Positions 32,080 to 41,849 of a DNA stretch of 64,000 nucleotides are shown piece by piece. The notes beneath the pieces are model-generated. The model saw only the letters and a list, made by a program, of their open reading frames with translations, ran no database searches and was not told the DNA's origin. Position numbers and translations under genes: made by a program. The stretch comes from Bacteroidota bacterium. Lineage in GTDB: Bacteria > Bacteroidota > Bacteroidia > Palsa-965. The DNA lies in the NCBI GenBank assembly GCA_013288325.1, contig JABDCB010000002.1, positions 53,453 through 117,452 on the forward strand. Reading direction: 5' to 3'. Positions within the stretch are counted from its first letter, which is position 1; each line of letters begins with the position of its first letter.

Positions 32080-32814
32080 TTAACGATGACGCCCTCCGCC
32101 ACCTCCTCCATGAGGTGTTGACATCCTACTCGGTTGTTGTCTGCTTGGGGCAGACCGGGCTGGAAAAGAAGGGCGACCATTATTCACCGAAGCCCGTTTA
32201 TTCACATCCCTGCTCGCTGCTCTTTCGTGGTTCTGCTGAGTTCTGGTAGGGGTTGCATGTCTCTCTGCGGCAGCTGCCTGGTGCGCTGATGATGGTTGCG
32301 AACTAGTACCTCTGGGTCCGTTATAGCTGGCTCCTCCAGGTTTTCGACTGTTAACCATACTTCTATCTTCATAGGTATTGTGAACAGTACGCCGGTTGAT
32401 ATTACTCACTGCCGTATTGTATCGGAAATGTCCTCCCTCCCATCGCCCACCGTAATATCCATCTCCGTCATATCCATGACCGTAATGAACACCACCATAA
32501 TAACCTACATGATTTCCCCAGTAACCTCCATGCCAGCGGTAAAAACCTCCTTCATAACCCCAGTATCCTGGAGTCCACAAAAAACCTACTTCAGCCGGCA
32601 GCAGCCATGCTCCTGGAATCCAGTAATACCCTGCAGCCCCATAACCCCAGTAACCTGGTGTCCACAGATAGCCGTCAACAGGACACGGAGGCTGTTCGTA
32701 TTCGGGTATCGGAGGAGGTGCGATTTGAACATCTACAACCACCTGTGCAAAACCATCGGGCTTGCCGCTTAAGACAAAAACTAAAATAAAGATTAGCGCT
32801 GCAATTTTTTTCAT
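32080..32814 (-). CDS. YXWGXW repeat-containing protein
   Basis: Repeats WTPGYWGYGAAGYYWIPGAWLLP, FLWTPGYWGYEGGFYRWHGGYWG; signal peptide. Confidence 0.88.
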   Translation of the reverse strand: MKKIAALIFILVFVLSGKPDGFAQVVVDVQIAPPPIPEYEQPPCPVDGYLWTPGYWGYGAAGYYWIPGAWLLPAEVGFLWTPGYWGYEGGFYRWHGGYWGNHVGYYGGVHYGHGYDGDGYYGGRWEGGHFRYNTAVSNINRRTVHNTYEDRSMVNSRKPGGASYNGPRGTSSQPSSAHQAAAAERHATPTRTQQNHERAASRDVNKRASVNNGRPSFPARSAPSRQQPSRMSTPHGGGGGGRHR

Positions 32815-32829
32815 GATCTGCTCTATTTA

Positions 32830-33729
32830 TTATTCAACGGTTACAATAACCAGGTATTTCGAATCCTTCCAGAAATGGTCTGTGTCGAGGATGGTGAGTG
32901 CGGTTACCCGTCCTTTATCATCATGCTCAAAGCGATAGGAATCGGAAGGATGCGTAGATACAAGCTTCGCACTTTTGCAGTTTACATCCAGCGACTTGGT
33001 CTGGCTAATGTCCACCTTCGTAAAATAGTCGGCATTGAAATCCTTTTTAAGTTCCTGCTCTTTCCCCATGCCCAGGAAACCACCTTCCTTATTCAGGACA
33101 TTATGAGCTTTCAGGGTTTTGTAAGTACCGATAGCATAAAAGGCAGTATTCAATTTGGATTCCTGATCTGAAATAACTTTCGACTGGCTTGCGTTATGGA
33201 CACCTAAAGAATCTATTTCCGTAAAAAGAGATTCGACCTCTAAATTCAACCGGCCCAGTTGCTCCCGTAATCCATCCAGCTCACTTTGTTTCTCAGCCAG
33301 CTGTATGTTTAAACTCTCCACCAGTTTATTGAGGGAAGCTATTTTATTTCCTGAAGCTGAAATCCGGGCATTCAAAACAGAAATCTTTTTCATATTATCC
33401 GACATCATGGAATTGATGGCCTTGATATCTTCATTGATCCTCTCTTTGGAACCCGATTTGCCTTCCAACCCTCCGGTCGAATTCAGAACAATGGCCGATT
33501 GCATTTCCCGAATGGAAGCCAGGTTATTTTCAATATCTGTAAATGATTCCACATAGTGGTCGATCGTTGTATCTCTGATCACCAGTTCCTGGGTCAGGGA
33601 ATCTTTTTGAAGCTGGAGTTTTTTCACTTCCTCTTTGTTGCCATTGCAGGAAGTCATCAGAACACCTGTTGCAAGAAACAACACGGTGTACTTATATAAA
33701 TAGTTTATCATTTTCTTTTTTTTGAACAT
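32830..33729 (-). CDS. coiled-coil lipoprotein, function unknown
   Basis: Lipobox LMTSCNGNKEE followed by long heptad-rich segment (IASLNKLVESLNIQLAEKQSELDGLREQLGRLNLEVESLF). Confidence 0.7.
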   Translation of the reverse strand: MFKKKKMINYLYKYTVLFLATGVLMTSCNGNKEEVKKLQLQKDSLTQELVIRDTTIDHYVESFTDIENNLASIREMQSAIVLNSTGGLEGKSGSKERINEDIKAINSMMSDNMKKISVLNARISASGNKIASLNKLVESLNIQLAEKQSELDGLREQLGRLNLEVESLFTEIDSLGVHNASQSKVISDQESKLNTAFYAIGTYKTLKAHNVLNKEGGFLGMGKEQELKKDFNADYFTKVDISQTKSLDVNCKSAKLVSTHPSDSYRFEHDDKGRVTALTILDTDHFWKDSKYLVIVTVE

Positions 33730-34097
33730 TTCACATAAAATGTATCCTTTGCTATCCGGATTCTTTCACAAAGGTATAGGAAACTTTGAATGCTTATTCC
33801 TTTCAAGTGATTAATAATTTTAGTTTTTGGAAAACTATATAAATGTGTAACGATTAGCGTGTAAAGTGTAAGAAACTTTAACTATTTGATCTCAAGGAAC
33901 GCTATATAATTTGCCTTTCCTGTTAGCTTTTCCGGAGATTATTTATTATTCTCACTCTGGAATACAGTGATTCCGTTATATTTACCTTCAGAAAGGTCGG
34001 TTATAAAAGAGGATTAGGTTCTCATTTTAAATCGTCACTGTTCTGAAATCCTTTGGAATCATAAACCAGGAAACTAATTCTCCTTTAACAAAATCCG

Positions 34098-35888
34098 ATG
34101 AAGGCCCTCTACACCATTATTCTATTCTCCTGTTTCACGCTAGCCGGTTGTTCTGATACTACAAAGACTCTAAAAGTTAAACCGAACAAAGCATTACATG
34201 ACTTATTCGACCGGTACTACCAGGAGCGTCTGAAACTTTTTCCTCTGGAAGCAACCTCCATCGGTGACCCGCGGTACAATAATCTGCTTCCGAATGATGA
34301 GTCGGCTGAGGTTCTCTCAGAAGAACATAATTTCTTCACCAAATATTTAACGGAGTCAAAAGGGTTCAAACCGGAAGAACTTACGTTAGAAGATAAAATA
34401 TCGTTTTTGATTTTCCAGGATATCCTGAAGACTGCCCTGGATGGGGAGCAGTATCATTACGAGATGATGCCGTTTAACCAGATGAGTTCACTGCCTCTCT
34501 CCATGGGTCAGATGGGAAGCGGAAAAGGGAGCCAGCCTTTTGAAAATGTAAAAGATTACGAAAACTGGCTACAGCGGATAGATGCATTTGCAGTATGGAC
34601 CGACAGCGCCATTGCTAATTGCAGGAAAGGAATGAAGGCTGGAATAGTTATGCCTAAGAAGCTGGTTCTTAAAATGATTCCCCAGATGGAAAGTCTTACT
34701 CACAATGATACAGCAACACTGATCTTCTATGGGCCCCTTAAACAATTTCCTGCCTCTTTTTCTGCGAATGATAAAAAGCGATTGACGCAGCTATATGTGA
34801 CTGCCATTACAGAAAAGCTCATCCCCTCCTATAAAAAACTGGCCGTTTTCTTCAGCGGCGATTATCTCCTTGCTTCCCGATCTACCGATGGAATTAATGC
34901 CCTGCCGAACGGAAAGGCTATGTACAACTATGCGATTTATGTCTCAACAACCTGCCATAAAACACCGGATGAGATTTATCAAAATGGTTTATCGGAAGTA
35001 GCACGCATTACTACAGAGATGGAAAAGGTAAAAGAGAAAATCGGCTTTAAAGGTACGCTGAAAGAACTTTTCGCTTTTATGCAGACTGACAAACAGTTTA
35101 TGCCCTTCAAAACCGAAAAGGAAGTTATAGAGAGTAATAAGGCTATTCAGAATAAAATCACTCCTCATCTCAAAACGCTTTTCAGTGTGGTTCCCAAAAC
35201 ACCTTTTGAAATAAGGGCCGTGGAAGCTTTCCGGGCTTCAGCTGCTTCCCCCTCTTATCAGCAAGGTTCAGCCGATGGCTCGCGGCCAGGAATTTATTAT
35301 ATCCCCATTGTTGATCCAACAAAGATCAATGTAACCAGCTGCACAAACGAATCTACCTTTTTGCACGAAGCCATACCGGGGCACCATTACCAGATCTCCC
35401 TCTCTCAGGAAGATACTACACTTCCAACCTTCAGGCGATTTTCAGAATATTCAGCATTTGAAGAAGGCTGGGCTCTGTATTCCGAATCACTCGGCGAACA
35501 ACTAGGATGCTATACCGATCCTTATCAAAGGATGGGCGCTTATGGTGATGAAGTGCTCAGAGCAATCCGTCTCGTGGTGGATGTAGGTATTCATACTGGA
35601 AAAATGACCAGGGAAGAAGCGATAGCTTATATGATGGAACATGAAGCCATTACACAAGAAAATGCGGTTGCTGAAATTGAACGGTATATGGCATGGCCCG
35701 GACAAGCACTGGCTTACAAAACAGGTGAGCTCAAAATAAAAGAACTCAGGGATAAATACATGAACCAATTAGGCCCGAAATTCAGTTTGCGTGATTTTCA
35801 TGATGCACTCCTGAAAGGAAGTGCTATGCCTTTAAGCGTTTTAGATCTGTATATGGATGCCTGGGCCAAAGCATCCGCAGGAACTTGA
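34098..35888 (+). CDS. DUF885 family lipoprotein (putative metallopeptidase-like)
   Basis: Lipobox TLAGCSD; FLHEAIPGHHYQISLSQED (HEAxPGHH) and EEGWALYSESLGEQLG, characteristic of DUF885. Confidence 0.93.
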   Translation: MKALYTIILFSCFTLAGCSDTTKTLKVKPNKALHDLFDRYYQERLKLFPLEATSIGDPRYNNLLPNDESAEVLSEEHNFFTKYLTESKGFKPEELTLEDKISFLIFQDILKTALDGEQYHYEMMPFNQMSSLPLSMGQMGSGKGSQPFENVKDYENWLQRIDAFAVWTDSAIANCRKGMKAGIVMPKKLVLKMIPQMESLTHNDTATLIFYGPLKQFPASFSANDKKRLTQLYVTAITEKLIPSYKKLAVFFSGDYLLASRSTDGINALPNGKAMYNYAIYVSTTCHKTPDEIYQNGLSEVARITTEMEKVKEKIGFKGTLKELFAFMQTDKQFMPFKTEKEVIESNKAIQNKITPHLKTLFSVVPKTPFEIRAVEAFRASAASPSYQQGSADGSRPGIYYIPIVDPTKINVTSCTNESTFLHEAIPGHHYQISLSQEDTTLPTFRRFSEYSAFEEGWALYSESLGEQLGCYTDPYQRMGAYGDEVLRAIRLVVDVGIHTGKMTREEAIAYMMEHEAITQENAVAEIERYMAWPGQALAYKTGELKIKELRDKYMNQLGPKFSLRDFHDALLKGSAMPLSVLDLYMDAWAKASAGT

Positions 35889-36018
35889 TTATTGATTTCC
35901 CCTGGATTAATACGGCAGAGCTCAGCTCCGGTTTTCCGGATTTATTTGATTAACTCTGCCCACCCAATCCATTGTCTGGAATTCATGAAATTGGTAGTGG
36001 TCGAATTTGCACCTTGTC

Positions 36019-36063
36019 ATATCTTTTATGTATACTATATAAGGTATCTCACATATAAGATAT
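36019..36063. repeat. AT-rich nested inverted repeat ATATCTTTTATGT...ACATATAAGATAT
   Basis: 13-nt arms with one mismatch at 36019-36031/36051-36063, inner ATAC/GTAT arms. Confidence 0.5.
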
Positions 36064-36386
36064 CACAAACCGGATCCTTAGTCCGCGAGGCGTCAAAATA
36101 GCCAAATAATCAGTCAATCCTACCGTCCACTCAGTCAAAACGATCTTTTGCTCAATCTAATCTGCGACACATTGTTTCAATAGTATATTTACCTCCCGGA
36201 AATGTTCATATATATGTTTCCTTATATGTATCATGTATGTCAGGAGTCAATTAACTAAATTTCATTTATATATATCATATATACTATACGATACAAATTT
36301 TTGTTTAAAAAACTATATTTGTTAATACCAGTGAAGGTTGCATGCTATACATGATTGGGTTGGATTGTTGCATTGATTTTGTAGTG

Positions 36387-36824
36387 TCAGAGGAGCTTTA
36401 AGTAATTGGTTTGCTTTCCTTTATGCTTACAGATCAAAATAAATTTATTTATTCCATAAAACTGGCATCGGACAGCAAAGATGCCCGGCTCCTTAAACTG
36501 CCCTAAGTATTTATATACAAGGTTTAATGACTCATCGGTTTGACTCATAGTATCCCGAAAGACAGTATTCCGGGGAATGGTAGGTATAATAAGCTGAGGC
36601 CCTCTTTTTGAAATGGAAGTGGTATCGGCAGAAAAACTGTTTCGGTAATGGGATGCAACCGAATCATACGTTTGGGATGAAATAACAGTTATAAGACAGG
36701 TGGAATCTGCTTTTTGTTTTACAGATGGAGTCTTGGCGGATTTGACATCTTCGGTTTGATCTCCGGAACATCCGAAGAATAGGGTAAGCATCAAAGCGGC
36801 AAGTGCTGAGGATATGTTTTTCAT
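36387..36824 (-). CDS. hypothetical lipoprotein
   Basis: Signal peptide/lipobox MLTLFFGCSGDQTED. Confidence 0.6.
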   Translation of the reverse strand: MKNISSALAALMLTLFFGCSGDQTEDVKSAKTPSVKQKADSTCLITVISSQTYDSVASHYRNSFSADTTSISKRGPQLIIPTIPRNTVFRDTMSQTDESLNLVYKYLGQFKEPGIFAVRCQFYGINKFILICKHKGKQTNYLKLL

Positions 36825-36922
36825 CTTGGATGATAGGAAACCGAAAGGTAAGCGAATTAGAGGAAAAAAATACTTTTTATCTGCCTACCTTTGCCTATAT
36901 CATCTACCTGATAACTTATCGC

Positions 36923-37486
36923 ATGGCCGATTTTCTTCAATTCTGTAATGAGTTTTCTCCGCTTGATGAAGCAGCTAAGGATGAACTGTTCAAAAACCTG
37001 AAAACAAAGACAGTTAAGAAGGGACAGTATCTGCTAAAGACAGGTGAGGTATGCCGGCATTTGTTTTTTATCAATGAAGGTCTTGCCAAATTGTTTTTTA
37101 TCAAAGATGGAAAAGAGTTTATCAATGTCTTTGGGGTGGAGAATCGCTTGTTCTCTGCTTTTGAAAGCTATCTTACCCAAACACCGTCTAATTTTAATCT
37201 GATAGCGCTGGAACCGACAACAGTTACATTGATCAGTTATACGGATATGGAAAGGCTTTGTAAGAAGCATCATTGTATGGAGACCTTCTTTCGGAAATTA
37301 GTTTCCATTGCTGCCACTAAAATGACGCGGAGAATAAGTGAGATGCTGGAAGAAAATGCCACCAAACGATACAACCAGTTTGTAAAGGAAAACAAGCAAA
37401 TTCTGCAGCGTATCAGTCTGGGCGATCTGGCCAGCTATCTGGGCATTACGCAACAATCATTAAGCAGGATACGAGCTAAGAAGTGA
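36923..37486 (+). CDS. Crp/Fnr family transcriptional regulator
   Basis: cNMP-binding-like domain and C-terminal HTH 'ISLGDLASYLGITQQSLSRIRAKK'. MADFLQF start preferred over the ORF-track start at 36803. Confidence 0.88.
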   Translation: MADFLQFCNEFSPLDEAAKDELFKNLKTKTVKKGQYLLKTGEVCRHLFFINEGLAKLFFIKDGKEFINVFGVENRLFSAFESYLTQTPSNFNLIALEPTTVTLISYTDMERLCKKHHCMETFFRKLVSIAATKMTRRISEMLEENATKRYNQFVKENKQILQRISLGDLASYLGITQQSLSRIRAKK

Positions 37487-37556
37487 TTTTTTACCAAATG
37501 GTAAAAGATAGGTGAGCAGTCGTGTGTACGTTTGTATAAACAAAAATACGACGAAC

Positions 37557-38087
37557 ATGACAAAAGTAAAATGGAAAATTGACAGTGGCCACTCCGAAGT
37601 TCAATTCAAGGTAAAACACCTGATGATCTCCAATGTTTCCGGAACATTTAAGGGATTTGGCGGAGAGGTGGAAAGCGAAAGCGATGATTTCTCGAATGCG
37701 GGCATTGCTTTTGAAATTGATACCACCACGATCGACACCAATCAGAAAGAAAGGGATGAACATCTTAAATCGCCTCTGTTTCTGAATACGGAGAAGTTTC
37801 CAAAAATCACATTTAGCGGTACATTACAAAAGAAGGACGGGGATTATGAACTCCGTGGCGATCTTACTTTATGTGGCGTAACCAAGAATGTAAGTATGGA
37901 AGTTGACTATACGGGCACAGGGCAAGGCCGCTTTGGAGATACAAGAGCGGGATTTGAAGTAAGGGGAAAGATCAATCGCAAGGATTTCGGTCTTAACTTC
38001 AGTCTGCTTACCGATACGGGAAGCGTAGTGGTGGGTGAAGAAGTAAAATTGCACTTTGATATACAGCTTTTAAAACAGGCGGTATAA
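37557..38087 (+). CDS. YceI family protein
   Basis: KVKWKIDSGHSEVQFKVKHLMISNVSGTFKGFGGEVESESDDFSNAGIAFEIDTTTIDTNQKERDEHLKSPLFLNTEKFPKITF. Confidence 0.95.
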   Translation: MTKVKWKIDSGHSEVQFKVKHLMISNVSGTFKGFGGEVESESDDFSNAGIAFEIDTTTIDTNQKERDEHLKSPLFLNTEKFPKITFSGTLQKKDGDYELRGDLTLCGVTKNVSMEVDYTGTGQGRFGDTRAGFEVRGKINRKDFGLNFSLLTDTGSVVVGEEVKLHFDIQLLKQAV

Positions 38088-38096
38088 ACGACAAGA

Positions 38097-38310
38097 TCAT
38101 TTGATCTTTACTTGCAGATATTCCACATCCGCTGAGGTAATGGGAAGACCCGGGGGAGCGTTATCAATTAAGGCTTTGATGTGCAATATTGGGGTCGGGG
38201 TAGGGATCATCTGTATTCAGCTGATAGGCCAGATAGGTGCCTTAAGGCAACTTTTTACGATCCTGTACGTCTGTTAAGTAAGAACCTGTCGTATATTTGA
38301 TCTGACCCAT
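38097..38310 (-). pseudogene. decayed ~71-codon gene: one in-frame stop and one frameshift
   Basis: Conceptual product MGQIKYTTGSYLTDVQDRKKLP*GTYLAYQLNTDDPYPDPNIAH(fs)KALIDNAPPGLPITSADVEYLQVKIK*; length 214 nt is consistent with a 1-nt indel. Confidence 0.5.
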
Positions 38311-39310
38311 GATTGATAAGAAAACCTATCTCCTTTCTCTTGGCATAACCCTGAGTGCTTTTCCGGTTCACGGGAAAGAGCCTGTTCTCAAAATCGATCC
38401 GGAAGCATTAAAGATCAGAGCAGATTCAGACACCGAGGATAGTCTGTTTTTAAAATCATTCCATAAGCAATGCATCTACAACGATGATTTTGTTCGGAAT
38501 ACCTTCTATACCTGGACTACTACCGATCAGATAGAAGAGCTGAGACAGAAAAAGAGTCTGCTGAGCCGCTCTAAAAGTAAGAACAATGAATGGTCGCAAT
38601 TTGATCAGGCATTGAGGGATACTACTTTCTCCAAATTGCCCATCGCCAAGCTACTGCAGGATGATATGTTTAAAAACAAACGCTTTGGCTGGACAAATTC
38701 CTGGGCCACGGTGATGGGATGGAAAGATGAGCAATACGGAGATCAGTTGCTGAAAATAGTATTGGACGAAACGGCTATTATCGGAATCTTTAATGAAGAA
38801 GACAAAGCCCACCCGTTCCGGTTTTATTATATGAATGGAAAACCGGCTGAAGAAAGCGCGGTGATCCGAAGCAAGAATAAGCTGGCAGCCGTCTATCATA
38901 TAAGCGAACGTAAAGTAAAAAAATCGCAACACGTGATGCAGGGGTATACCACTTACCGGAAAGGAAAGCGAAATGAGGTGCCATTCCGCGAGTTTGTCAT
39001 CCTCAATGAATCCATGATTAAATCCTGGTCATACGGAACCCCAGATGTCCTTTCCGAGCTGGATGCAGAGATTAGCTTGCTGAAATCGGCATCTTCCAAA
39101 CTGGCCAAAAACCATTACAAAACAAAGTATCACATGTGTTCATATGTTGAATTCGAAAAATTTGAGCACGACAATTTTGAATTCGAATGGTTCCTGCCGG
39201 CTACTTGTTTCGAGAATGATTATTACATCAAAAAACAGGCCTGTGTGGATCGGATCATCCGGAGACTGGAGCAAGTGAAAAATAAACAAGGTTTACCTTT
39301 AACGAAATAA
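38309..39310 (+). CDS. hypothetical protein
   Basis: 333-aa ORF with possible N-terminal signal; Cys-containing C-terminal segment; no family recognised. Confidence 0.6.
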   Translation: MIDKKTYLLSLGITLSAFPVHGKEPVLKIDPEALKIRADSDTEDSLFLKSFHKQCIYNDDFVRNTFYTWTTTDQIEELRQKKSLLSRSKSKNNEWSQFDQALRDTTFSKLPIAKLLQDDMFKNKRFGWTNSWATVMGWKDEQYGDQLLKIVLDETAIIGIFNEEDKAHPFRFYYMNGKPAEESAVIRSKNKLAAVYHISERKVKKSQHVMQGYTTYRKGKRNEVPFREFVILNESMIKSWSYGTPDVLSELDAEISLLKSASSKLAKNHYKTKYHMCSYVEFEKFEHDNFEFEWFLPATCFENDYYIKKQACVDRIIRRLEQVKNKQGLPLTK

Positions 39311-39318
39311 CAAGCACG

Positions 39319-39804
39319 ATGCCTTATGTGATTTCAAGGGAAGAGGCTTTGCTGCAGATCGAAAAGCAGATTCCGCGTGGTGAATGTCTGATTTGTCATT
39401 TGGTTGAAAAAAGAGAGGAGTTTATTCTTCATAAAGGCATATACACCACGGTAGTGTTAAGCCTTTATCCCCGAACCTGGGGACAAATCATGGTCATGTC
39501 GGATAAGCATATAACCTCTTTCAACGAGTTGGATACTGCGGCCTGGAGCGAAATGACCGAACTTCTGTTGAAAGCAACAAAGGCGGCAGAATCTGTTCTT
39601 CGTCCCCTGCGTTGCTATGTAGCTGCAACCGGATCCTTAAGCAATTACCCCATGACATCGCCCCATCTGCATTTCAATATTATTCCCATCTATGCCGAAA
39701 GTGATAAGCCGTCCACCATCTTCACCTGGGAACAAGGTATATCTGCAGGATCTGAAAGTGAATGGGAAGAATTGTATCGTTCTCTGAAAGGGGAGTTTGA
39801 GTGA
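39319..39804 (+). CDS. HIT family protein
   Basis: GECLICHLVEKREEFILHKGIYTTVVLSLYPRTWGQIMVMSDKHITSFNEL and SPHLHFNIIP. Confidence 0.75.
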   Translation: MPYVISREEALLQIEKQIPRGECLICHLVEKREEFILHKGIYTTVVLSLYPRTWGQIMVMSDKHITSFNELDTAAWSEMTELLLKATKAAESVLRPLRCYVAATGSLSNYPMTSPHLHFNIIPIYAESDKPSTIFTWEQGISAGSESEWEELYRSLKGEFE

Positions 39805-40007
39805 GGCCGTTTCGAGTTTTATTCACCCGTTACCCTGATTGCATTTATCCTTAGTATCCCCCCTTCTCATCCCTTGCCTTACATTCCCCTGATCGGGCAT
39901 AAATACCGGAATTGTGTAAGTTATTACCACTGTTTTGTAAGAGATAGCTGGACGAAAGCCCTCAATTTTGCACCGTGAAAATGAATTCACAACCTAAAAG
40001 AAAAGCG

Positions 40008-40442
40008 ATGAAAAAATTAATTCTTCTACTAGCGGTTGTTTTAACAGCCGGTATAGCTCAAGCGCAAGATGTTAAGGCTACATCCGTTCCGGATGTGGTT
40101 GTTTCCAAATTTACCAGCCTATACCCAGGCGCTAAAGCGGAGCAGTGGAAAAACACTAATGGCAATTATGAAACAAAATTTACCCAAGGCGGTTCCAAAA
40201 TGTGTGTTGTGATTAATACCAGCGGAAGCGTGGTAGAAACATCTACGATGATCAAGGAGTCGGAACTACCTAAACCGGCAACCGATTACATAGCCAAAAC
40301 CTATGTGAAGAAGAAAATAAAAGACGCCTGTAAAACAACAGAGTCCGGTGGAAAAGTTAAATACGAAGCGGTAGTGGAAGATTATCGCCTGTGTTTTGAC
40401 AACAACGGAGCCTTTGTTAAGTCAGAGAAATGTAAGAAGTAA
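40008..40442 (+). CDS. PepSY-like secreted protein
   Basis: MKKLILLLAVVLTAGIAQAQ signal; 'VPDVVVSKFTSLYPGAKAEQWKNTNGNYETKFTQGGSK' typical of PepSY-like/BLIP-like proteins. Confidence 0.75.
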   Translation: MKKLILLLAVVLTAGIAQAQDVKATSVPDVVVSKFTSLYPGAKAEQWKNTNGNYETKFTQGGSKMCVVINTSGSVVETSTMIKESELPKPATDYIAKTYVKKKIKDACKTTESGGKVKYEAVVEDYRLCFDNNGAFVKSEKCKK

Positions 40443-40534
40443 AAAGTATGGATGTTTACAGAAAGCCTCTTGTAGTTACTACTCGGGGCTTTCTCCCATA
40501 CATAAAATCACGCACGTCTTAAAACAGCAATCTC

Positions 40535-40750
40535 ATGTTCAGCAAACCATTTGGAATCATTCTCATTGCCTTAGGGGTGGTTATGATGATCTATACAGGC
40601 TTTACTTATGTAACAACCGAAAAGGTAGTTGATTTCGGAGCCTTGCAGATAAACAAGGATAAAAACCATTTTGTGCATTGGCCACCCATAGCCGGAGCTA
40701 TTTTACTGGTAGCAGGTATTGCGATAGTAGTAACAGCTAAAAAGAAGTAA
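40535..40750 (+). CDS. small two-TM membrane protein
   Basis: MFSKPFGIILIALGVVMMIYTGFTYVTTEK...IAGAILLVAGIAIVVTAKKK. Confidence 0.65.
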   Translation: MFSKPFGIILIALGVVMMIYTGFTYVTTEKVVDFGALQINKDKNHFVHWPPIAGAILLVAGIAIVVTAKKK

Positions 40751-40832
40751 ACGGTGAGAATGAATATACAGCTATCGCCATCCTGCATATATGCAAGATG
40801 ACTGATAAGTTTTACGGAATGATTTACAGGGC

Positions 40833-41183
40833 TTAGGCTTTATCGTCCTCTAAATCTTCGTGATCATCGCCTCCCAAGCTGTAATAATTATTTTCTTCGT
40901 CTTCACTGCCAATATTTTCCTGCACGTCATCCAGTTCCGATCCAGGAACATCCAGATCGCCTCCGGATACATCGTCTGAAAAATCTTTTTCATTACGGCT
41001 TCCCTCTTTTTCATTTTTGCTCTTCCTCCTGGATGTATCTTCGGGATTTACATTTTCCAGTTCTTTGCTTTGATTGTAAATATCATCTTTGGCAGGATAG
41101 GAGGGATACCCGGCAAGGTCTTTTTTAGTCTTATCCTCTTTGTTGTCATCTGGAGGACCGGTTTTATTTGCTTTGTTTTTCAT
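40833..41183 (-). CDS. highly charged hypothetical protein
   Basis: Low-complexity D/E/K-rich 116 aa; preceded by a plausible intergenic region. Confidence 0.5.
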   Translation of the reverse strand: MKNKANKTGPPDDNKEDKTKKDLAGYPSYPAKDDIYNQSKELENVNPEDTSRRKSKNEKEGSRNEKDFSDDVSGGDLDVPGSELDDVQENIGSEDEENNYYSLGGDDHEDLEDDKA

Positions 41184-41283
41184 GGCATTGGTTTTTAGGG
41201 TAAAACGAATTCTTTATACGATACAAAATTAAGTACTTTACTGGGTAAAATGGTTACATAATTGCTCTTTCCTATTATATGAT

Positions 41284-41733
41284 TCATAGCCCGGGTGCAA
41301 ATTTCATGTTCCCCATCTTTGATCTTCGTTTTTTGCTCTCTATCAATGAATTAACGCCTGATAGCAAGTAATAAACCCACTCCATAAGTGCTTGGACATA
41401 CTGCATCGATGCCTGGAGTATGTGCATCAAGTCTCGGACATAGTACATCGATGCCTGGAGTATGTGCATCAAGTCTCGGACCTGGTACATTGATGCTTGG
41501 AGTATATGCATGAAATCTCGGACAACATACATCGATGCTTGGAGTATGTGCATCAAGTCTCGGACAACATGCATCGATGCTTGGAGTATGTGCATCAAGT
41601 CTCGGACAACATGCATCGATGCTTGGAGTATGTCCATCAAGTCTCGGACAATGTGGATCGATGCTTGGAGTATGTGCATCAAGTCTCGGACAATATGCAT
41701 CGATGCTTGGAGTCTATGCATCTGTACTTGCAC
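41284..41733 (-). CDS. putative heptad-repeat (coiled-coil) protein
   Basis: (MHILQAS)(MxxVRDL) alternating heptads continuing into non-repeat MEWVYYLLSGVNSLIESKKRRSK; start is GTG at 41733 or ATG at 41721. Uncertain because several + frames are also open. Confidence 0.4.
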   Translation of the reverse strand: MQVQMHRLQASMHIVRDLMHILQASIHIVRDLMDILQASMHVVRDLMHILQASMHVVRDLMHILQASMYVVRDFMHILQASMYQVRDLMHILQASMYYVRDLMHILQASMQYVQALMEWVYYLLSGVNSLIESKKRRSKMGNMKFAPGL

Positions 41734-41739
41734 TATGTG
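41404..41739. repeat. 8 tandem copies of a 42-bp unit (each two 21-bp halves)
   Basis: Starts of CATCGATGC-type units at 41404, 41446, 41488, 41530, 41572, 41614, 41656, 41698, exactly 42 bp apart; degenerate 21-bp halves flank both ends. Confidence 0.95.
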
Positions 41740-41849
41740 CCTCTACACTTGTAGTGTGGATGAGCTTGTTTGCGGAACAGGCTTATAAAAAGAGAGGATG
41801 GTCGAGTGTGCGTGCAACAGGTGGAAGAAACGACGTATGCTATAGCTCT

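Noticed and set aside
41404-41739. 42-bp array considered as a CRISPR array
   Set aside because: Units are contiguous with no unique spacers; both halves are related, so it is a tandem repeat.
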